Positions 23,602 through 32,476 of a stretch of 64,000 nt of DNA are shown here, piece by piece (within the stretch, counting starts at the first letter, position 1; the number at the start of each line of letters is the position of its first letter). The stretch covers positions 26,715 through 90,714 of the forward strand of contig JBJKPR010000014.1 in NCBI GenBank assembly GCA_046706185.1, in the 5' to 3' direction. Origin of the DNA: JAJZXY01 sp046706185 (lineage in GTDB: Archaea > Thermoplasmatota > Thermoplasmata > Sysuiplasmatales > Sysuiplasmataceae). The position numbers were made by a program, and so were the translations under genes. The notes under the pieces are model-generated. The model was not told the origin of the DNA and did not search any database. It worked only from the letters and a program-made list of their open reading frames with translations.

Positions 23602-24831
23602 TTGAAGTTCACATTTTACGGCGGGGCAGATGAAGTAGGTGGCCTCGCGGTCACAGTTGAAGACGGCTTTGGGAAGGTAATGTTCGATTACGGTCTTATA
23701 CCGAAGGATCCGCCTGTCTATCCGTTGCAGGCCCCGCCTGTTGACGAGATAATACTGACGCACGCTCATGTCGACCATTCGGGGATGATACCTTGGCTAG
23801 CCTCAAGATATCAGGTACCTGTGCACGGCACTTATCCTACAAAGGAGGTCGGCAAGCTGCTGATGCTGGACAGTCTGAAAGTCGCAAGGATGGAAGGCTT
23901 TCTAGAGCCGTACGAAAACGAGGACGTGGAAGACACGATGTCTCGTTTCTCCGTGGAGAGGTTCGACAAAGGGTTCAACATAGGTGGGACGGAGTTCATA
24001 CCGAGGCAGGCAGGCCATATTCCGGGTGCCGCCATGTTTGAATTCAGGGGAGAGAACACCGTACTCTTCACAGGCGACATACACACAGCTGAAACCAGGC
24101 TGGTACCTGGTGCAGTCGTGCCCAAGGCGGATCTGCTCGTAATAGAGTCCACATATTCAGGAAGGGACCATCCTGAAAGGAGAAAGACTGAGGATGAGCT
24201 TGTTGACAAGGTGAAGGAGATTGTTGAGAGGGGAGGTCAGGCAGTCCTACCCGCCTTCGCTGTGGGCAGGACTCAGGAGCTCCTGATGATACTTGAGAAG
24301 ACAGGTTACAACATATGGGTAGACGGCATGGGAAAGAAGATAAACAGGATATACAACCGCTCGCGCGAATATGTCACATCTCATTCAGCCCTGAAGCGCG
24401 CCTGCCTCAGGGCCTATGCGGTTGAGACAAACGAGGACAGGTTCAGGAGCGACAGGGCCGATGTGATAGTGACGACGAGCGGCATGCTTGACGGCGGCCC
24501 AGCGCTGACTTACATTGAGAAGATCAGGAATGACCCGAAGAGCGGAATACTGATGAGCGGGTTCCAGGTCGAGGAGTCCAACGGTTACCGCCTGCTGACA
24601 ACCGGGCAGCTAGAGATAAACGGGGTTCTTGAGAAGGTGAACTGCGAGGTGAAGCGTTTCGACCTTTCGGCCCATGCGGGTCACTCCGAACTTGTCGATT
24701 TCGTAAGAAAGTGCGATCCAGAGACGGTCATACTCGTCCACGGGGACGGCGAAAGGAGACAGGTTCTTGCGGATGATCTGGACGGCAGAAAGGTGCTGAT
24801 GCCCAAGAAGGGGGAATCGCTCACCTTCTGA
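23602..24831 (+). CDS. Beta-CASP metallo-beta-lactamase RNase (aCPSF2/aRNase J type)
   Basis: 409 residues, no KH domain. The start is TTG 23602: an in-frame TGA lies three codons upstream, so no other start fits. Metal-binding motifs are HAHVDHSG, FTGDIHTAETRLVPGA and the beta-CASP motifs IESTYSGRDHPER, LPAFAVGRTQE, TTSGMLDGGP and LSAHAGHSELVDF, with the final VILVHGDGERR. Such enzymes process or degrade RNA from the 5' end or act as endonucleases. The length fits aCPSF2 rather than the KH-bearing aCPSF1. Confidence 0.88.
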   Translation: MKFTFYGGADEVGGLAVTVEDGFGKVMFDYGLIPKDPPVYPLQAPPVDEIILTHAHVDHSGMIPWLASRYQVPVHGTYPTKEVGKLLMLDSLKVARMEGFLEPYENEDVEDTMSRFSVERFDKGFNIGGTEFIPRQAGHIPGAAMFEFRGENTVLFTGDIHTAETRLVPGAVVPKADLLVIESTYSGRDHPERRKTEDELVDKVKEIVERGGQAVLPAFAVGRTQELLMILEKTGYNIWVDGMGKKINRIYNRSREYVTSHSALKRACLRAYAVETNEDRFRSDRADVIVTTSGMLDGGPALTYIEKIRNDPKSGILMSGFQVEESNGYRLLTTGQLEINGVLEKVNCEVKRFDLSAHAGHSELVDFVRKCDPETVILVHGDGERRQVLADDLDGRKVLMPKKGESLTF

Positions 24832-25872
24832 TCACGACGCTTCCACTTTCTTTACAATCTCGTTCGTCATTTCAGAGCATTTTGAAGGCTGTACCGGCCT
24901 GCTGGTATAACCGGGCAGCGCAAGGTCGTACGTGACATGCTTCTTTTCCCTTATAGTCTCATAGACGGCGTTCCACACCTTCTCCGCTGCCTTCCTTTCT
25001 CCCAGGTACTTGAGCATCATTTCTCCGGAGAGAATCGTTGCAACAGGGTTGACCTTGTCCTGCCCCGCATATTTGGGAGCAGAGCCGTGGACGGGCTCGA
25101 ACAGGGCCATTTCCTCCCCTATGATTGCTCCCGGCGTTATGCCAAGGCCCCCTGCCAGCCCGGAGCACAGGTCGGATAGAATATCTCCAAAGAGGTTTGT
25201 TGTGACTATTATATCATAATCCTGCGGTTTCTTGACCAGCTGCATTGCCATGTTGTCTATGAGCCTCTCCTCGAACTGGATAGAAGGATAGCTTCTCGAG
25301 ATCTTCTGTGCCACCTCCTGGAAAAGGCCACCTGTGTACTTCATTATGTTCGCCTTGTGCACTGCAGTCACTTTTCTTCTCTTCTCCTTGAGCGCATATT
25401 CGAACGCAAACCTGACAATCCTCTCAGATGCCTTCCTCGTCACTATACCTATTGTCTCTGCAGCTGAATGCTCCCTGTCGACCCAGTGCTCAACACCAGA
25501 GTAGAGTTCCTCCGTTGCCTCCCTCACAACTACCAGGTCGATGTCCGAGTAGAGCGTCCCCTCCCCGGCGATCGATCGGGAGGGGCGAACGCTCGCGTAC
25601 AGGTCAAGCATCTGTCTGAGCGCGACATTGACGCTTCTGAACCCGCCGCCGATCGGTGTGGTCAGAGGTCCCTTGAGTCCAACCTTGTTTCTCCGCAGGC
25701 TTTCAAGAACGCTTTCAGGAAGCGGTGTCCCCTTTTCCTCGATGACCTTCTGTCCGGCTTCCGCAATTTCCCAGTCAAATTTAACACCAGTCGCCTCAAG
25801 AACCCTTACTGCAGACTGCGTGACTTCCGGACCGATACCATCCCCTGGAATCAATGTAACCCTGTAGGTCAT
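24832..25872 (-). CDS. icd: Isocitrate dehydrogenase (beta-decarboxylating dehydrogenase family)
   Basis: 346 residues from ATG 25872; a GTG nine bases earlier is possible. The substrate motif SVNVALRQMLDLYASVRPSR has the Ser and Asn of isocitrate enzymes rather than the isopropylmalate pattern. The catalytic Lys is in HKANIMKYTGG and the Asp cluster in TTNLFGDILSDL. The coenzyme loop HGSAPKYAGQDKVNP has the Lys-Tyr pair typical of NADP+ specificity. It oxidises isocitrate to 2-oxoglutarate. The gene stop abuts that of the convergent RNase gene exactly. Homoisocitrate dehydrogenase is a weaker alternative. Confidence 0.85.
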   Translation of the reverse strand: MTYRVTLIPGDGIGPEVTQSAVRVLEATGVKFDWEIAEAGQKVIEEKGTPLPESVLESLRRNKVGLKGPLTTPIGGGFRSVNVALRQMLDLYASVRPSRSIAGEGTLYSDIDLVVVREATEELYSGVEHWVDREHSAAETIGIVTRKASERIVRFAFEYALKEKRRKVTAVHKANIMKYTGGLFQEVAQKISRSYPSIQFEERLIDNMAMQLVKKPQDYDIIVTTNLFGDILSDLCSGLAGGLGITPGAIIGEEMALFEPVHGSAPKYAGQDKVNPVATILSGEMMLKYLGERKAAEKVWNAVYETIREKKHVTYDLALPGYTSRPVQPSKCSEMTNEIVKKVEAS

Positions 25873-25880
25873 GACGATCA

Positions 25881-25918
25881 CTTTTATGCTTCGAAAGAAT
25901 AGTAGGACCTTATTTAAC
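25881..25918 (-). promoter_or_regulatory. Candidate promoter of icd
   Basis: Two AT-rich elements precede the gene on the minus strand: GTTAAATAAG (25909-25918), 37-46 bases from the ATG, and GCATAAAAG (25881-25889), nearer. The first has the better distance for a TATA box. Confidence 0.4.
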
Positions 25919-25936
25919 AGTTGGCTGGAACCGCTT

Positions 25937-26803
25937 CTAGTGCTCCTCGCTGCCTCTCTGCTGAAGTCTCAGGTGGAATGTCTTTATCAGGCTGTAGAGC
26001 ACCTTGGGCATCTCCTCGTAATTCTTGATCTCGTACATCTCCCCTTTGCCGTAGTGAGCCATCCCCTCGCAGACGTCCTCCCTGGCATCCAGACCCGTAG
26101 TCATCATCACATGGAGCTTTGGGAACAAGGCAGCCAGCTGCCTCGGGTCATGCCCCATTGTGTAGTTACCATCGGTGACAACAACACCTATCTTGTTCGG
26201 GGTTCTGGCTTTTTCAAGCTCCTTCAGCCCCGCCCTCAGCCCCTCCTCTATATTCGTGTATCCCATTGCGTTGAGGTCGAGCAGATCACCTATGAGCTTC
26301 TCAATGTCGGCATCCTTTTCCATTTTCTTTATTATGTTTGCCTTGTTCTCAAACAGAACAACAGAGTATTCGATGCCCTTCAGCCTGTGCGCAAGTACAG
26401 CAATTGAACTCGTCGCAACAGCCAGTTTCTCCCCTGTCATTGAAAGGCTCGCGTCTATCATAAGCACACAAGCTATGTGCTTCAACTCCTTCCTTTCAAG
26501 CACAATATCCTCCGGTTGTATGCTGGACGGAGATGCGATGTTGTCAAGCGTGCTTGCTATCTCAATCTCGCCCTCTACGCCTGGACGATAGTCCACAAGT
26601 CTTTTTACAGTGGGCATTTTGGTGGGACCGAGCTGCCTGAGGGTCCGATCGATTATCGCCCGAATGGCTATCCTCTTTGCAGCCCTTACAAGCGAAGGAT
26701 CCTTTGCCTTGAGCCTGATCTTCTGGTAGTTCTTTGCAATTGACCAGACTACTTCCTCACCACTCCCCCCCGGAACGTCGACGATCCCTTTCAGGCGCTG
26801 CAT
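25937..26803 (-). CDS. VWA-domain protein, chelatase D-subunit-like
   Basis: 288 residues from ATG 26803. The von Willebrand A domain has an intact MIDAS (MIDASLSMTG), the Thr-containing loop GYTNIEEGL, and VVVTDGNYTMGHDP. The layout resembles the C-terminal half of ChlD/BchD and of archaeal MoxR-coupled VWA proteins. The reading frame stays open upstream of the ATG through an acidic linker (DQEIEDEPEDAFDI) back to the A9 tract that ends the MoxR gene, so it may be made as a fusion. The role is probably metal insertion or ATP-driven remodelling of a partner complex. Confidence 0.75.
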   Translation of the reverse strand: MQRLKGIVDVPGGSGEEVVWSIAKNYQKIRLKAKDPSLVRAAKRIAIRAIIDRTLRQLGPTKMPTVKRLVDYRPGVEGEIEIASTLDNIASPSSIQPEDIVLERKELKHIACVLMIDASLSMTGEKLAVATSSIAVLAHRLKGIEYSVVLFENKANIIKKMEKDADIEKLIGDLLDLNAMGYTNIEEGLRAGLKELEKARTPNKIGVVVTDGNYTMGHDPRQLAALFPKLHVMMTTGLDAREDVCEGMAHYGKGEMYEIKNYEEMPKVLYSLIKTFHLRLQQRGSEEH

Positions 26804-26832
26804 TATGTCGAACGCATCCTCTGGTTCATCCT

Positions 26833-27798
26833 CTATTTCCTGATCGTTTTTTTTTCCTCGCCCCTTGCATCGGGCGGCATGTCTTGAGTCTCAGCCTTTT
26901 TCGGCGGAGGCACTTCCGGCTGAGCGTTGCCCAGCACTTTCTCCAAGATGTCGTCTATTACCTCGTAGATGGACTTCTTGGCATCTTCCCTGAGCTCTAT
27001 TCTCGTCGGTATTGACATGTATGCAGCTTCTCTGAATGCAGCATATGAACTTCCCATTCGTGCAAGGAGCGAGGCCATGCTCGTGCCTGCCCGTATGGAT
27101 GCGCCCCTCCTTATGGACGGGTGAGCTCTTGTCTCACGCACGATCGCTGTGACTGAGCGCACTACATGGCTATCCTTCATCCCAGTCCTCGACTGCACTA
27201 TCAACTGTTCCTCCTCCTCGGACTGGTATGTGAGCGGCAGGAGTTCAAACCTGTCGGACAGAGCCTCTGAGAGCGAGCTGGTGGCAACGAATTCTCTCGG
27301 GTTCTGCGTGGCTATGATGAGAAAACCATTCTTGGCAATCATTGTTCCGATCCTCGGGACTTCAATCTTGCCCTCGTCCATGGCCGGAAGAAGAACATTC
27401 TGGACTCCTTCGTTCAGCCTGTTCAGCTCGTTTATGAAGAGTATGCCTCCCGAGTCCATCGCAGAAGTCAGCGGCCCGCTTATGAATGCGTCCGGGCTGT
27501 ACCCTTTCTTCATGACAATCGGCGGATCGAACCAACCGGTCAGTTTCTGTTCCGTATATCTCTCGTCGCCATCCACCCTGAAAATAGGCCTGTTCAGGTA
27601 GTCTGATATCGCGGTGGCAAGCACTGTCTTGCCGACTCCCACGGGCCCCTCTATGAGCATATGCCTTCCGGCAAGGCAGCAGAGCAGCGCCATCCTGAGT
27701 TCCTTGTCCCGGCCGACTATTCCGTTCCTGGTTTTTATGGCATCGACCGCCTGCTCCACCGTCCCGCCAAGCTGGGGAGGTTCACGCAATGGCGGCAC
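26833..27798 (-). CDS. MoxR/ChlI-type AAA+ ATPase
   Basis: 321 residues. Walker A is GPVGVGKT, Walker B is GGILFINELNR, and sensor-1 Asn and flanking ATQNPREF are present. The start is given as GTG 27798. A strong AGGAGGAGG directly before it would suit the TTG at 27789 as well. The C-terminal tail is charged and Pro-rich (PEVPPPKKAETQDMPPDARG), then runs into a nine-A tract and stops five codons later. It is coupled to the VWA protein downstream and likely acts with it as a chelatase-like pair. Confidence 0.8.
   Translation of the reverse strand: MPPLREPPQLGGTVEQAVDAIKTRNGIVGRDKELRMALLCCLAGRHMLIEGPVGVGKTVLATAISDYLNRPIFRVDGDERYTEQKLTGWFDPPIVMKKGYSPDAFISGPLTSAMDSGGILFINELNRLNEGVQNVLLPAMDEGKIEVPRIGTMIAKNGFLIIATQNPREFVATSSLSEALSDRFELLPLTYQSEEEEQLIVQSRTGMKDSHVVRSVTAIVRETRAHPSIRRGASIRAGTSMASLLARMGSSYAAFREAAYMSIPTRIELREDAKKSIYEVIDDILEKVLGNAQPEVPPPKKAETQDMPPDARGEEKKTIRK
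26847..26855 (-). other. A9 slippery tract at the MoxR/VWA junction
   Basis: Nine consecutive A on the coding strand, in the phase GAA-AAA-AAA-ACG. It contains the heptamer A-AAA-AAA in the zero frame, a classic -1 slip site. One extra A, or a -1 slip, joins the MoxR frame to the VWA frame. The result would be a single protein of about 620 residues. Confidence 0.6.
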
Positions 27799-27856
27799 CT
27801 CCTCCTGAACCGCAACCAGTCATGCAAACAAGATGGATCATAGACCTTGGTTTCAC

Positions 27857-27871
27857 GTTATAATATATCAT
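27857..27871 (-). promoter_or_regulatory. TATA-like promoter of the MoxR/VWA pair
   Basis: The minus-strand sequence TGATATATTATAACG lies about 60-70 bases before GTG 27798, leaving a leader of about 35 bases that contains the strong AGGAGGAGG ribosome-binding site. Confidence 0.45.
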
Positions 27872-27978
27872 TAATTAAACTGTCGGTTTTTATTGCGTAC
27901 TTCCTGATGCAGTCTGGAAAATAAAGATATACTGTGGTTTGTGTATCGCAGCCACTGGAAAGTTGTCCGGTCCTTCCC

Positions 27979-28860
27979 ATGCATGCAATCGAATTTCAGA
28001 AAGTGGCATTGAACGGCATACATGTTTCACTGTCAGATGTGTCTTTCAGGGCCGAAAGTGGAATGACAACCTGCCTGACTGGTCCGCCCGGATCAGGGAA
28101 GAGCACCGTATCATCGCTGATAGCCGGACTATGCAGGGCGGACGAAGGCAAGGTCCGGGTGTTCGGTCAGGACCCTTTTGATTCCCAGCAGCTCAGACGG
28201 AGATATCACATCGTCTCCCACAGGATTTCCCTTCCGTCGAACCTGTTTCTTGATGATTATCTGTTGCATGCTTCGAAGCAGTACGGCTTTCACAGGGACG
28301 AGGCGAGAAATGCTCTTCTTCTCCTTGATTTATGGAACAGCAGGCAAACACGGATGGGAAGGCTTGCTTTCAACGAGATGCAGATGGCAAAGTTTCTCGT
28401 GCCGCTCTGCGTGCGGCCTGAGCTTGTTGTTATTGACGGTATGGGGACTGTGCTGGGCAGTAGGGATATCAAGTTCATCTATTCCAGCATGGTTGAGATG
28501 GTAAAGGACGGCCGCTCGACCCTCTTCATCACCGCCGAAGACAGTCAGGCTCTCGATGGCTTTGCAGATATGTTTATCAGTATAAGAGGCGGCAGGATAG
28601 TAGGTGAACTCTCTCTTCTGACTGGTGGAACGGGTCTTGAGCAGGGATACTGGAGGCTGCGCGTTTCAGATGTCGTGAAGGGGAGCAGGCTGCTAAATGC
28701 CTTAAAAGTCGAGGGGAGCACAATACTTGTCAGGGAACCGCGGGATGGCCTTTCATCCATGGCTGCTCTTCTCGAGGGGAACGGAGTGAGAATCATTTCA
28801 TTCGAGAGAGTGGTGGAGGGCAGAGCAGTTGCCGGCGGTGCGAAGACGGGCGTTCAGTGA
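27979..28860 (+). CDS. ABC-transporter-like ATPase with degenerate active site
   Basis: 293 residues from ATG 27979 (MHAIEFQKVAL). Walker A is intact (GPPGSGKST, residues 35-43). The signature region reads GRLAFNEMQMAKFL instead of LSGGQ. Walker B is LVVIDGMG, with the catalytic Glu replaced by Gly. Nucleotide binding is likely, but hydrolysis is doubtful unless a partner supplies it. The last 90 residues form a small accessory domain (YWRLRVSDVVKGSRLL, ILVREPRDGLSSMA) like those of ABC-2 type exporters. It is the first gene of an eight-gene plus-strand run and pairs with the membrane protein downstream. Confidence 0.72.
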   Translation: MHAIEFQKVALNGIHVSLSDVSFRAESGMTTCLTGPPGSGKSTVSSLIAGLCRADEGKVRVFGQDPFDSQQLRRRYHIVSHRISLPSNLFLDDYLLHASKQYGFHRDEARNALLLLDLWNSRQTRMGRLAFNEMQMAKFLVPLCVRPELVVIDGMGTVLGSRDIKFIYSSMVEMVKDGRSTLFITAEDSQALDGFADMFISIRGGRIVGELSLLTGGTGLEQGYWRLRVSDVVKGSRLLNALKVEGSTILVREPRDGLSSMAALLEGNGVRIISFERVVEGRAVAGGAKTGVQ

Positions 28861-28879
28861 CTTCCTAGAATTGCTGGTC

Positions 28880-29701
28880 ATGAGGCTCGAGACTGACTAC
28901 GACTCTTTTTCTGCAGCAATACTCATAGTAATCATCGTCATTCTTGGGGCATTCAATCCGTTCCTCCCGATATTCTACCCTTCGGGTATAACCTCCTCCC
29001 CTCCTGTTATAACCAACCTGCCATTGATTTACGTGCAGAGTCGATTTCAGTATTTCTTTGAGCTGAACCTGATGCTTGAATCGTTTGTACTCGGTGCTGC
29101 AGCGGCGCTAGCACTCTATTTCAAGAACCTTGTTTTTGGCGCTGTTGCTGAGTTGCAGAATGGGACAGCTGCCGGACTCACGCTCATGCCAGGGGGGAGA
29201 AAAGCAGTATTCGCTTCAATATTCCTGTCAGCAGCGGTTGTACCATACCTGCTATACGTTGTCCCTGCACTTGCGGTCATATATATCTCCGGCAACGAAA
29301 TGCCTTTGCCCTATTCTCTTCTGCTGATCGGCTTTAACTTCATCCCCGTGCTTGGGTTGACTTCAGTAACGCTCGCAACCGGCCTGATAAGCAGACGGCA
29401 GTCGCTGTCGCTCGGACTTGGCCTCGCATACTTATCGTTCGGCATATTGCTTACAGCTCTCTCATTTGCAACTCAAAACCAGCTGATGATCCTTCTGTCC
29501 GCACTGTTCGATCCCTCGTCGGCCTCAAACGCTTCGCTCAGCACCGGTGTGGGCGTGTGGGGGGCTCGGCCTGTATTCTGGCTGTCTTATGTGCCTCCTG
29601 CAGCTCCTTTTTTCTTGGCGGTGCTGCTGACGGGCCTTATATTCAACACGCTCCTGTTCTACCTCCTCTACTTCTACTGGACCAGAAAGGCGTCATTCTA
29701 G
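28880..29701 (+). CDS. ABC-2-like membrane permease
   Basis: 273 residues from ATG 28880. TTG or GTG codons at 28829/28838, inside the upstream gene, would add 14-17 basic residues. Six predicted transmembrane helices include AAILIVIIVILGAFNPFLPI at the N-terminus and FLAVLLTGLIFNTLLFYLLY at the end. The large outer loop after helix 1 and the topology fit ABC-2 type permeases. The partner is the preceding degenerate ATPase. Confidence 0.65.
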   Translation: MRLETDYDSFSAAILIVIIVILGAFNPFLPIFYPSGITSSPPVITNLPLIYVQSRFQYFFELNLMLESFVLGAAAALALYFKNLVFGAVAELQNGTAAGLTLMPGGRKAVFASIFLSAAVVPYLLYVVPALAVIYISGNEMPLPYSLLLIGFNFIPVLGLTSVTLATGLISRRQSLSLGLGLAYLSFGILLTALSFATQNQLMILLSALFDPSSASNASLSTGVGVWGARPVFWLSYVPPAAPFFLAVLLTGLIFNTLLFYLLYFYWTRKASF

Positions 29702-29773
29702 GGGATCGTGCGGGCCATCCCGTACCGAAAAGGCGTCAAACCAAAGGGTAATATCGAATGCAGTCAATTTCCC

Positions 29774-31978
29774 ATGATACCAATGGCAGATGAAGGCTCT
29801 GGTTTCAGGGCAGTGCTCATTATTGTAATCGCTGTGCTGCTTGTTGTTTCTGCTTTCAGCTTCTTCAGGGTGGCCTATCCCACAGGCCCTGCGCCTGGCA
29901 GTCCCAGCGGATCGGTGTTCCGGCTGTTCCTCAACCAGTTCAATGATACCAACGGGCTCGGCGTAAACGATACAAAGTTCACCCCTGCGTCACAGAACAT
30001 CGTGCTCGTCCAGGGTTATGTGTATAACAATACAAGCACTCTTGCGATAGTGCTGTCCAAGCTATATGTCGCAGTCTATCCATATGAGACGCAGGTCGGG
30101 ACCAGTTCCAGCGGGTTGTACCACTATTACATAAGATACATGGGAAAGGGCTATTTTGCCTACAAGGTCCCTGGCTATTACTCATCCGCTGTTTACATCG
30201 ACGCAAGTACGGGCGTCGTTTGGGCAAACGTCACTCTCGAACCGATGCCAAGATACAATGTGAGCGGCACTGTCCAGGATGTATACGGGAACATGGTCGC
30301 AGGCATAACCATCGAGGCTACCAATTTCTACGAAACAATGGTAACGTTCTCCAACGGGACAGGTTCTTACTCATTCCACCTGTACAATGACACTTACTCC
30401 ATTCAATTCAGCGGTTCCAACTACGCGACTGAGACGCTTCCCCTCAATGTCAGCGGACATGCTGTAGGCGGTTTCAACCCAAGGCTGCTTCCCAGCGTAG
30501 CCTCTCCATTCACCCTTAGCGGTCACGTAGTCAACAGCGCAGGCATGACAGTTCCCAATGCAACCCTTCACACTTATCCCGTCGTCAACGGCACGAGGGC
30601 GAATTCCTCCGGCTTCTTCTCCATCAAGAACATGTACGGGTCAGTGACTGTTACAGTGACATCGGCTGGCTACCTCAACAAGTCTGGCAAAACACAGCCG
30701 CTGTCAGGTGACCTGACGAATTTGAATATAACGCTTGTCCCTGTTGCGAGCATAGGACAGGGATTGCGCGTTTACAATCTGACTGCATCATCCCAGACTG
30801 GGGATCCCTCCGTGAATGCAACTGAACTCATTGCTCTTGTAAATTCATCAGGTTCAATAGGGCCTGTCTCGACAGGAAACGTGCATCTGACTCTCAAACT
30901 CAGTTCTCCAGCTGGCGCAATATCGGGCGCTGACTGCATCACCTACCTGTATTCAGATGGGGTGATTTACCGCGGCCTATTCACCACGAACAGCACAGGA
31001 TACGGCTATCTGTCTCTCAACTTCACTGGTTCATACTGTATCGTGATCCTCACCCTTTACTACGGCTACTATGTAATGAGGGGAAACTATTCCGGACCAT
31101 CCTCCATTTTCGCCACGCTGCAGAAGTCGCCTGTATACAACTTGTCTCTTATGGCCCGCAACACAGTCGACAACTTCACCGTCCCGTCTGCAGGCTTCGC
31201 GGTGTCGAATTCACTGTTCAATATAAAGTTCACGACTCAAGCCTACGGCAATTATACGTACTTCAACGCAACATTGCCTATCGGCCTTTACCTTTTCTCC
31301 TACAACAACTCAGGCTATCTCAATGCGTCTGCATCCGTGGGCGTTCAGGCAGGTAACTCGAGCGCAGTAATGTTGCTCTATCCGTACCTTGTCCGCCTGA
31401 TAAACAGAGCTAACCTCAGCTTGAATGTTAACCTCTATTCTTCATCAGTTTTTTACAACACAACACTTCAGGCAAATACAAGCTTGGACATTCACTCGCA
31501 CATGGGGAGCTATTCTCTTTCTTCATCCTTCCTGAACAACAGTTATTCAGAAGCGACAGTTTTCAACATAACAGCCTCGTCCCCAGTCGCAAGCATCTAT
31601 TTCAACAGGACATACTCAAGCATGGATGCCACTCCACTCGGCGGCTACTACAATGCAACCACTGGCACCTACAGTGCGAATTTCTCATTCAGCCCCCGGG
31701 TAGCAGGTACATTGCTGATAGACGGCTTTGAGTTGCTTTCGCTGAATTTCACGCCTGTAAATTCGACTGTAACGGGCTCCCAGTTCTTCTTCAACTTCAC
31801 AGGCAACGCTACATACTTTGCCGTCCCCTTTATTGTGCAAAACGTCACAATGAAGGTTGCTTTCGCTTCAACCGGCTTGAATTCGACAGAGGGAGATGAC
31901 ATGTCCGCCAATGTCGTCGCAAAGTTTGACTATTCAGCCGTGACTGTTTCTGTGAGCGGAGGCGGTTACCCGTTGTGA
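29774..31978 (+). CDS. Large surface protein with carboxypeptidase-regulatory-like repeats
   Basis: 734 residues from ATG 29774; ATG 29783 is an alternative. An N-terminal signal-anchor (AVLIIVIAVLLVVSAFSFF) is followed by an all-beta exterior. Two CarboxypepD_reg-like units start at YNVSGTVQDVYGNMVAGITI and FTLSGHVVNSAGMTVPNATL. The rest is rich in Tyr, Asn, Ser and Thr with more than thirty N-x-S/T sequons, so heavy N-glycosylation is likely. There is no C-terminal anchor. It is probably a cell-surface or S-layer-associated protein exported or assembled with help from its operon neighbours. Confidence 0.7.
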   Translation: MIPMADEGSGFRAVLIIVIAVLLVVSAFSFFRVAYPTGPAPGSPSGSVFRLFLNQFNDTNGLGVNDTKFTPASQNIVLVQGYVYNNTSTLAIVLSKLYVAVYPYETQVGTSSSGLYHYYIRYMGKGYFAYKVPGYYSSAVYIDASTGVVWANVTLEPMPRYNVSGTVQDVYGNMVAGITIEATNFYETMVTFSNGTGSYSFHLYNDTYSIQFSGSNYATETLPLNVSGHAVGGFNPRLLPSVASPFTLSGHVVNSAGMTVPNATLHTYPVVNGTRANSSGFFSIKNMYGSVTVTVTSAGYLNKSGKTQPLSGDLTNLNITLVPVASIGQGLRVYNLTASSQTGDPSVNATELIALVNSSGSIGPVSTGNVHLTLKLSSPAGAISGADCITYLYSDGVIYRGLFTTNSTGYGYLSLNFTGSYCIVILTLYYGYYVMRGNYSGPSSIFATLQKSPVYNLSLMARNTVDNFTVPSAGFAVSNSLFNIKFTTQAYGNYTYFNATLPIGLYLFSYNNSGYLNASASVGVQAGNSSAVMLLYPYLVRLINRANLSLNVNLYSSSVFYNTTLQANTSLDIHSHMGSYSLSSSFLNNSYSEATVFNITASSPVASIYFNRTYSSMDATPLGGYYNATTGTYSANFSFSPRVAGTLLIDGFELLSLNFTPVNSTVTGSQFFFNFTGNATYFAVPFIVQNVTMKVAFASTGLNSTEGDDMSANVVAKFDYSAVTVSVSGGGYPL

Positions 31979-31987
31979 GGTCATCCT

Positions 31988-32476
31988 ATGGATTGGAGAG
32001 AAAGCTATCTGGAGAAGAAGTATGCAATCAAGGGGTCTGGCGAGCAAAAGAGTCCGAGGGAAAAAAGCAGGGTGGAGGCAAGGGCGGAGGTGGAGCAGAT
32101 GATCGACAGCGGACAGTATTCTCTTGCTGCAAGGACAGCCTTCGAGGACGGGCTCGCCTCATTCGCCAGGAAGTTCAACAAGAGCATACGCGGCTCTGAT
32201 ACATACAGGGAAATCATTGCGGGATGCCTTTCATCCTTCACACCCCTACCGCAGTCATTTCTGACTGCTGACACAGAGAGTGCGCTTGCGTTCGTTAACC
32301 TGCTTGTCTGGAATTCAGGTCCGGGAAAGGAGGAGTTCACCTTCCTGATTTCCCTGTCAAAGCTGTACTTCGAGTTTTACGAACCGCTTGTATTCGGCAG
32401 CGCTGCTGACGCGGACGTTTCGAGAATGAAGCACCTTGCTAGAGATTTGCTGGATCCGACAGAGGGGGGAGGGTGA
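31988..32476 (+). CDS. Soluble helical protein in the MoxR-DUF58 operon
   Basis: 162 residues, no signal or membrane segment. The N-terminus is strongly charged (WRESYLEKKYAIKGSGE), followed by helices (YSLAARTAFEDGLASFARKF) and a hydrophobic Phe/Leu-rich stretch. GAGGT 8 bases before the ATG is a clear ribosome-binding site. I recognise no family. Its position between the surface protein and the MoxR genes suggests an adaptor or substrate of the complex. Confidence 0.6.
   Translation: MDWRESYLEKKYAIKGSGEQKSPREKSRVEARAEVEQMIDSGQYSLAARTAFEDGLASFARKFNKSIRGSDTYREIIAGCLSSFTPLPQSFLTADTESALAFVNLLVWNSGPGKEEFTFLISLSKLYFEFYEPLVFGSAADADVSRMKHLARDLLDPTEGGG

Noticed and set aside
24832..25872. 3-isopropylmalate dehydrogenase
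   Set aside because: The substrate loop has the S-x-N-V-A-L-R-Q pattern of isocitrate enzymes, and no leucine genes are nearby.
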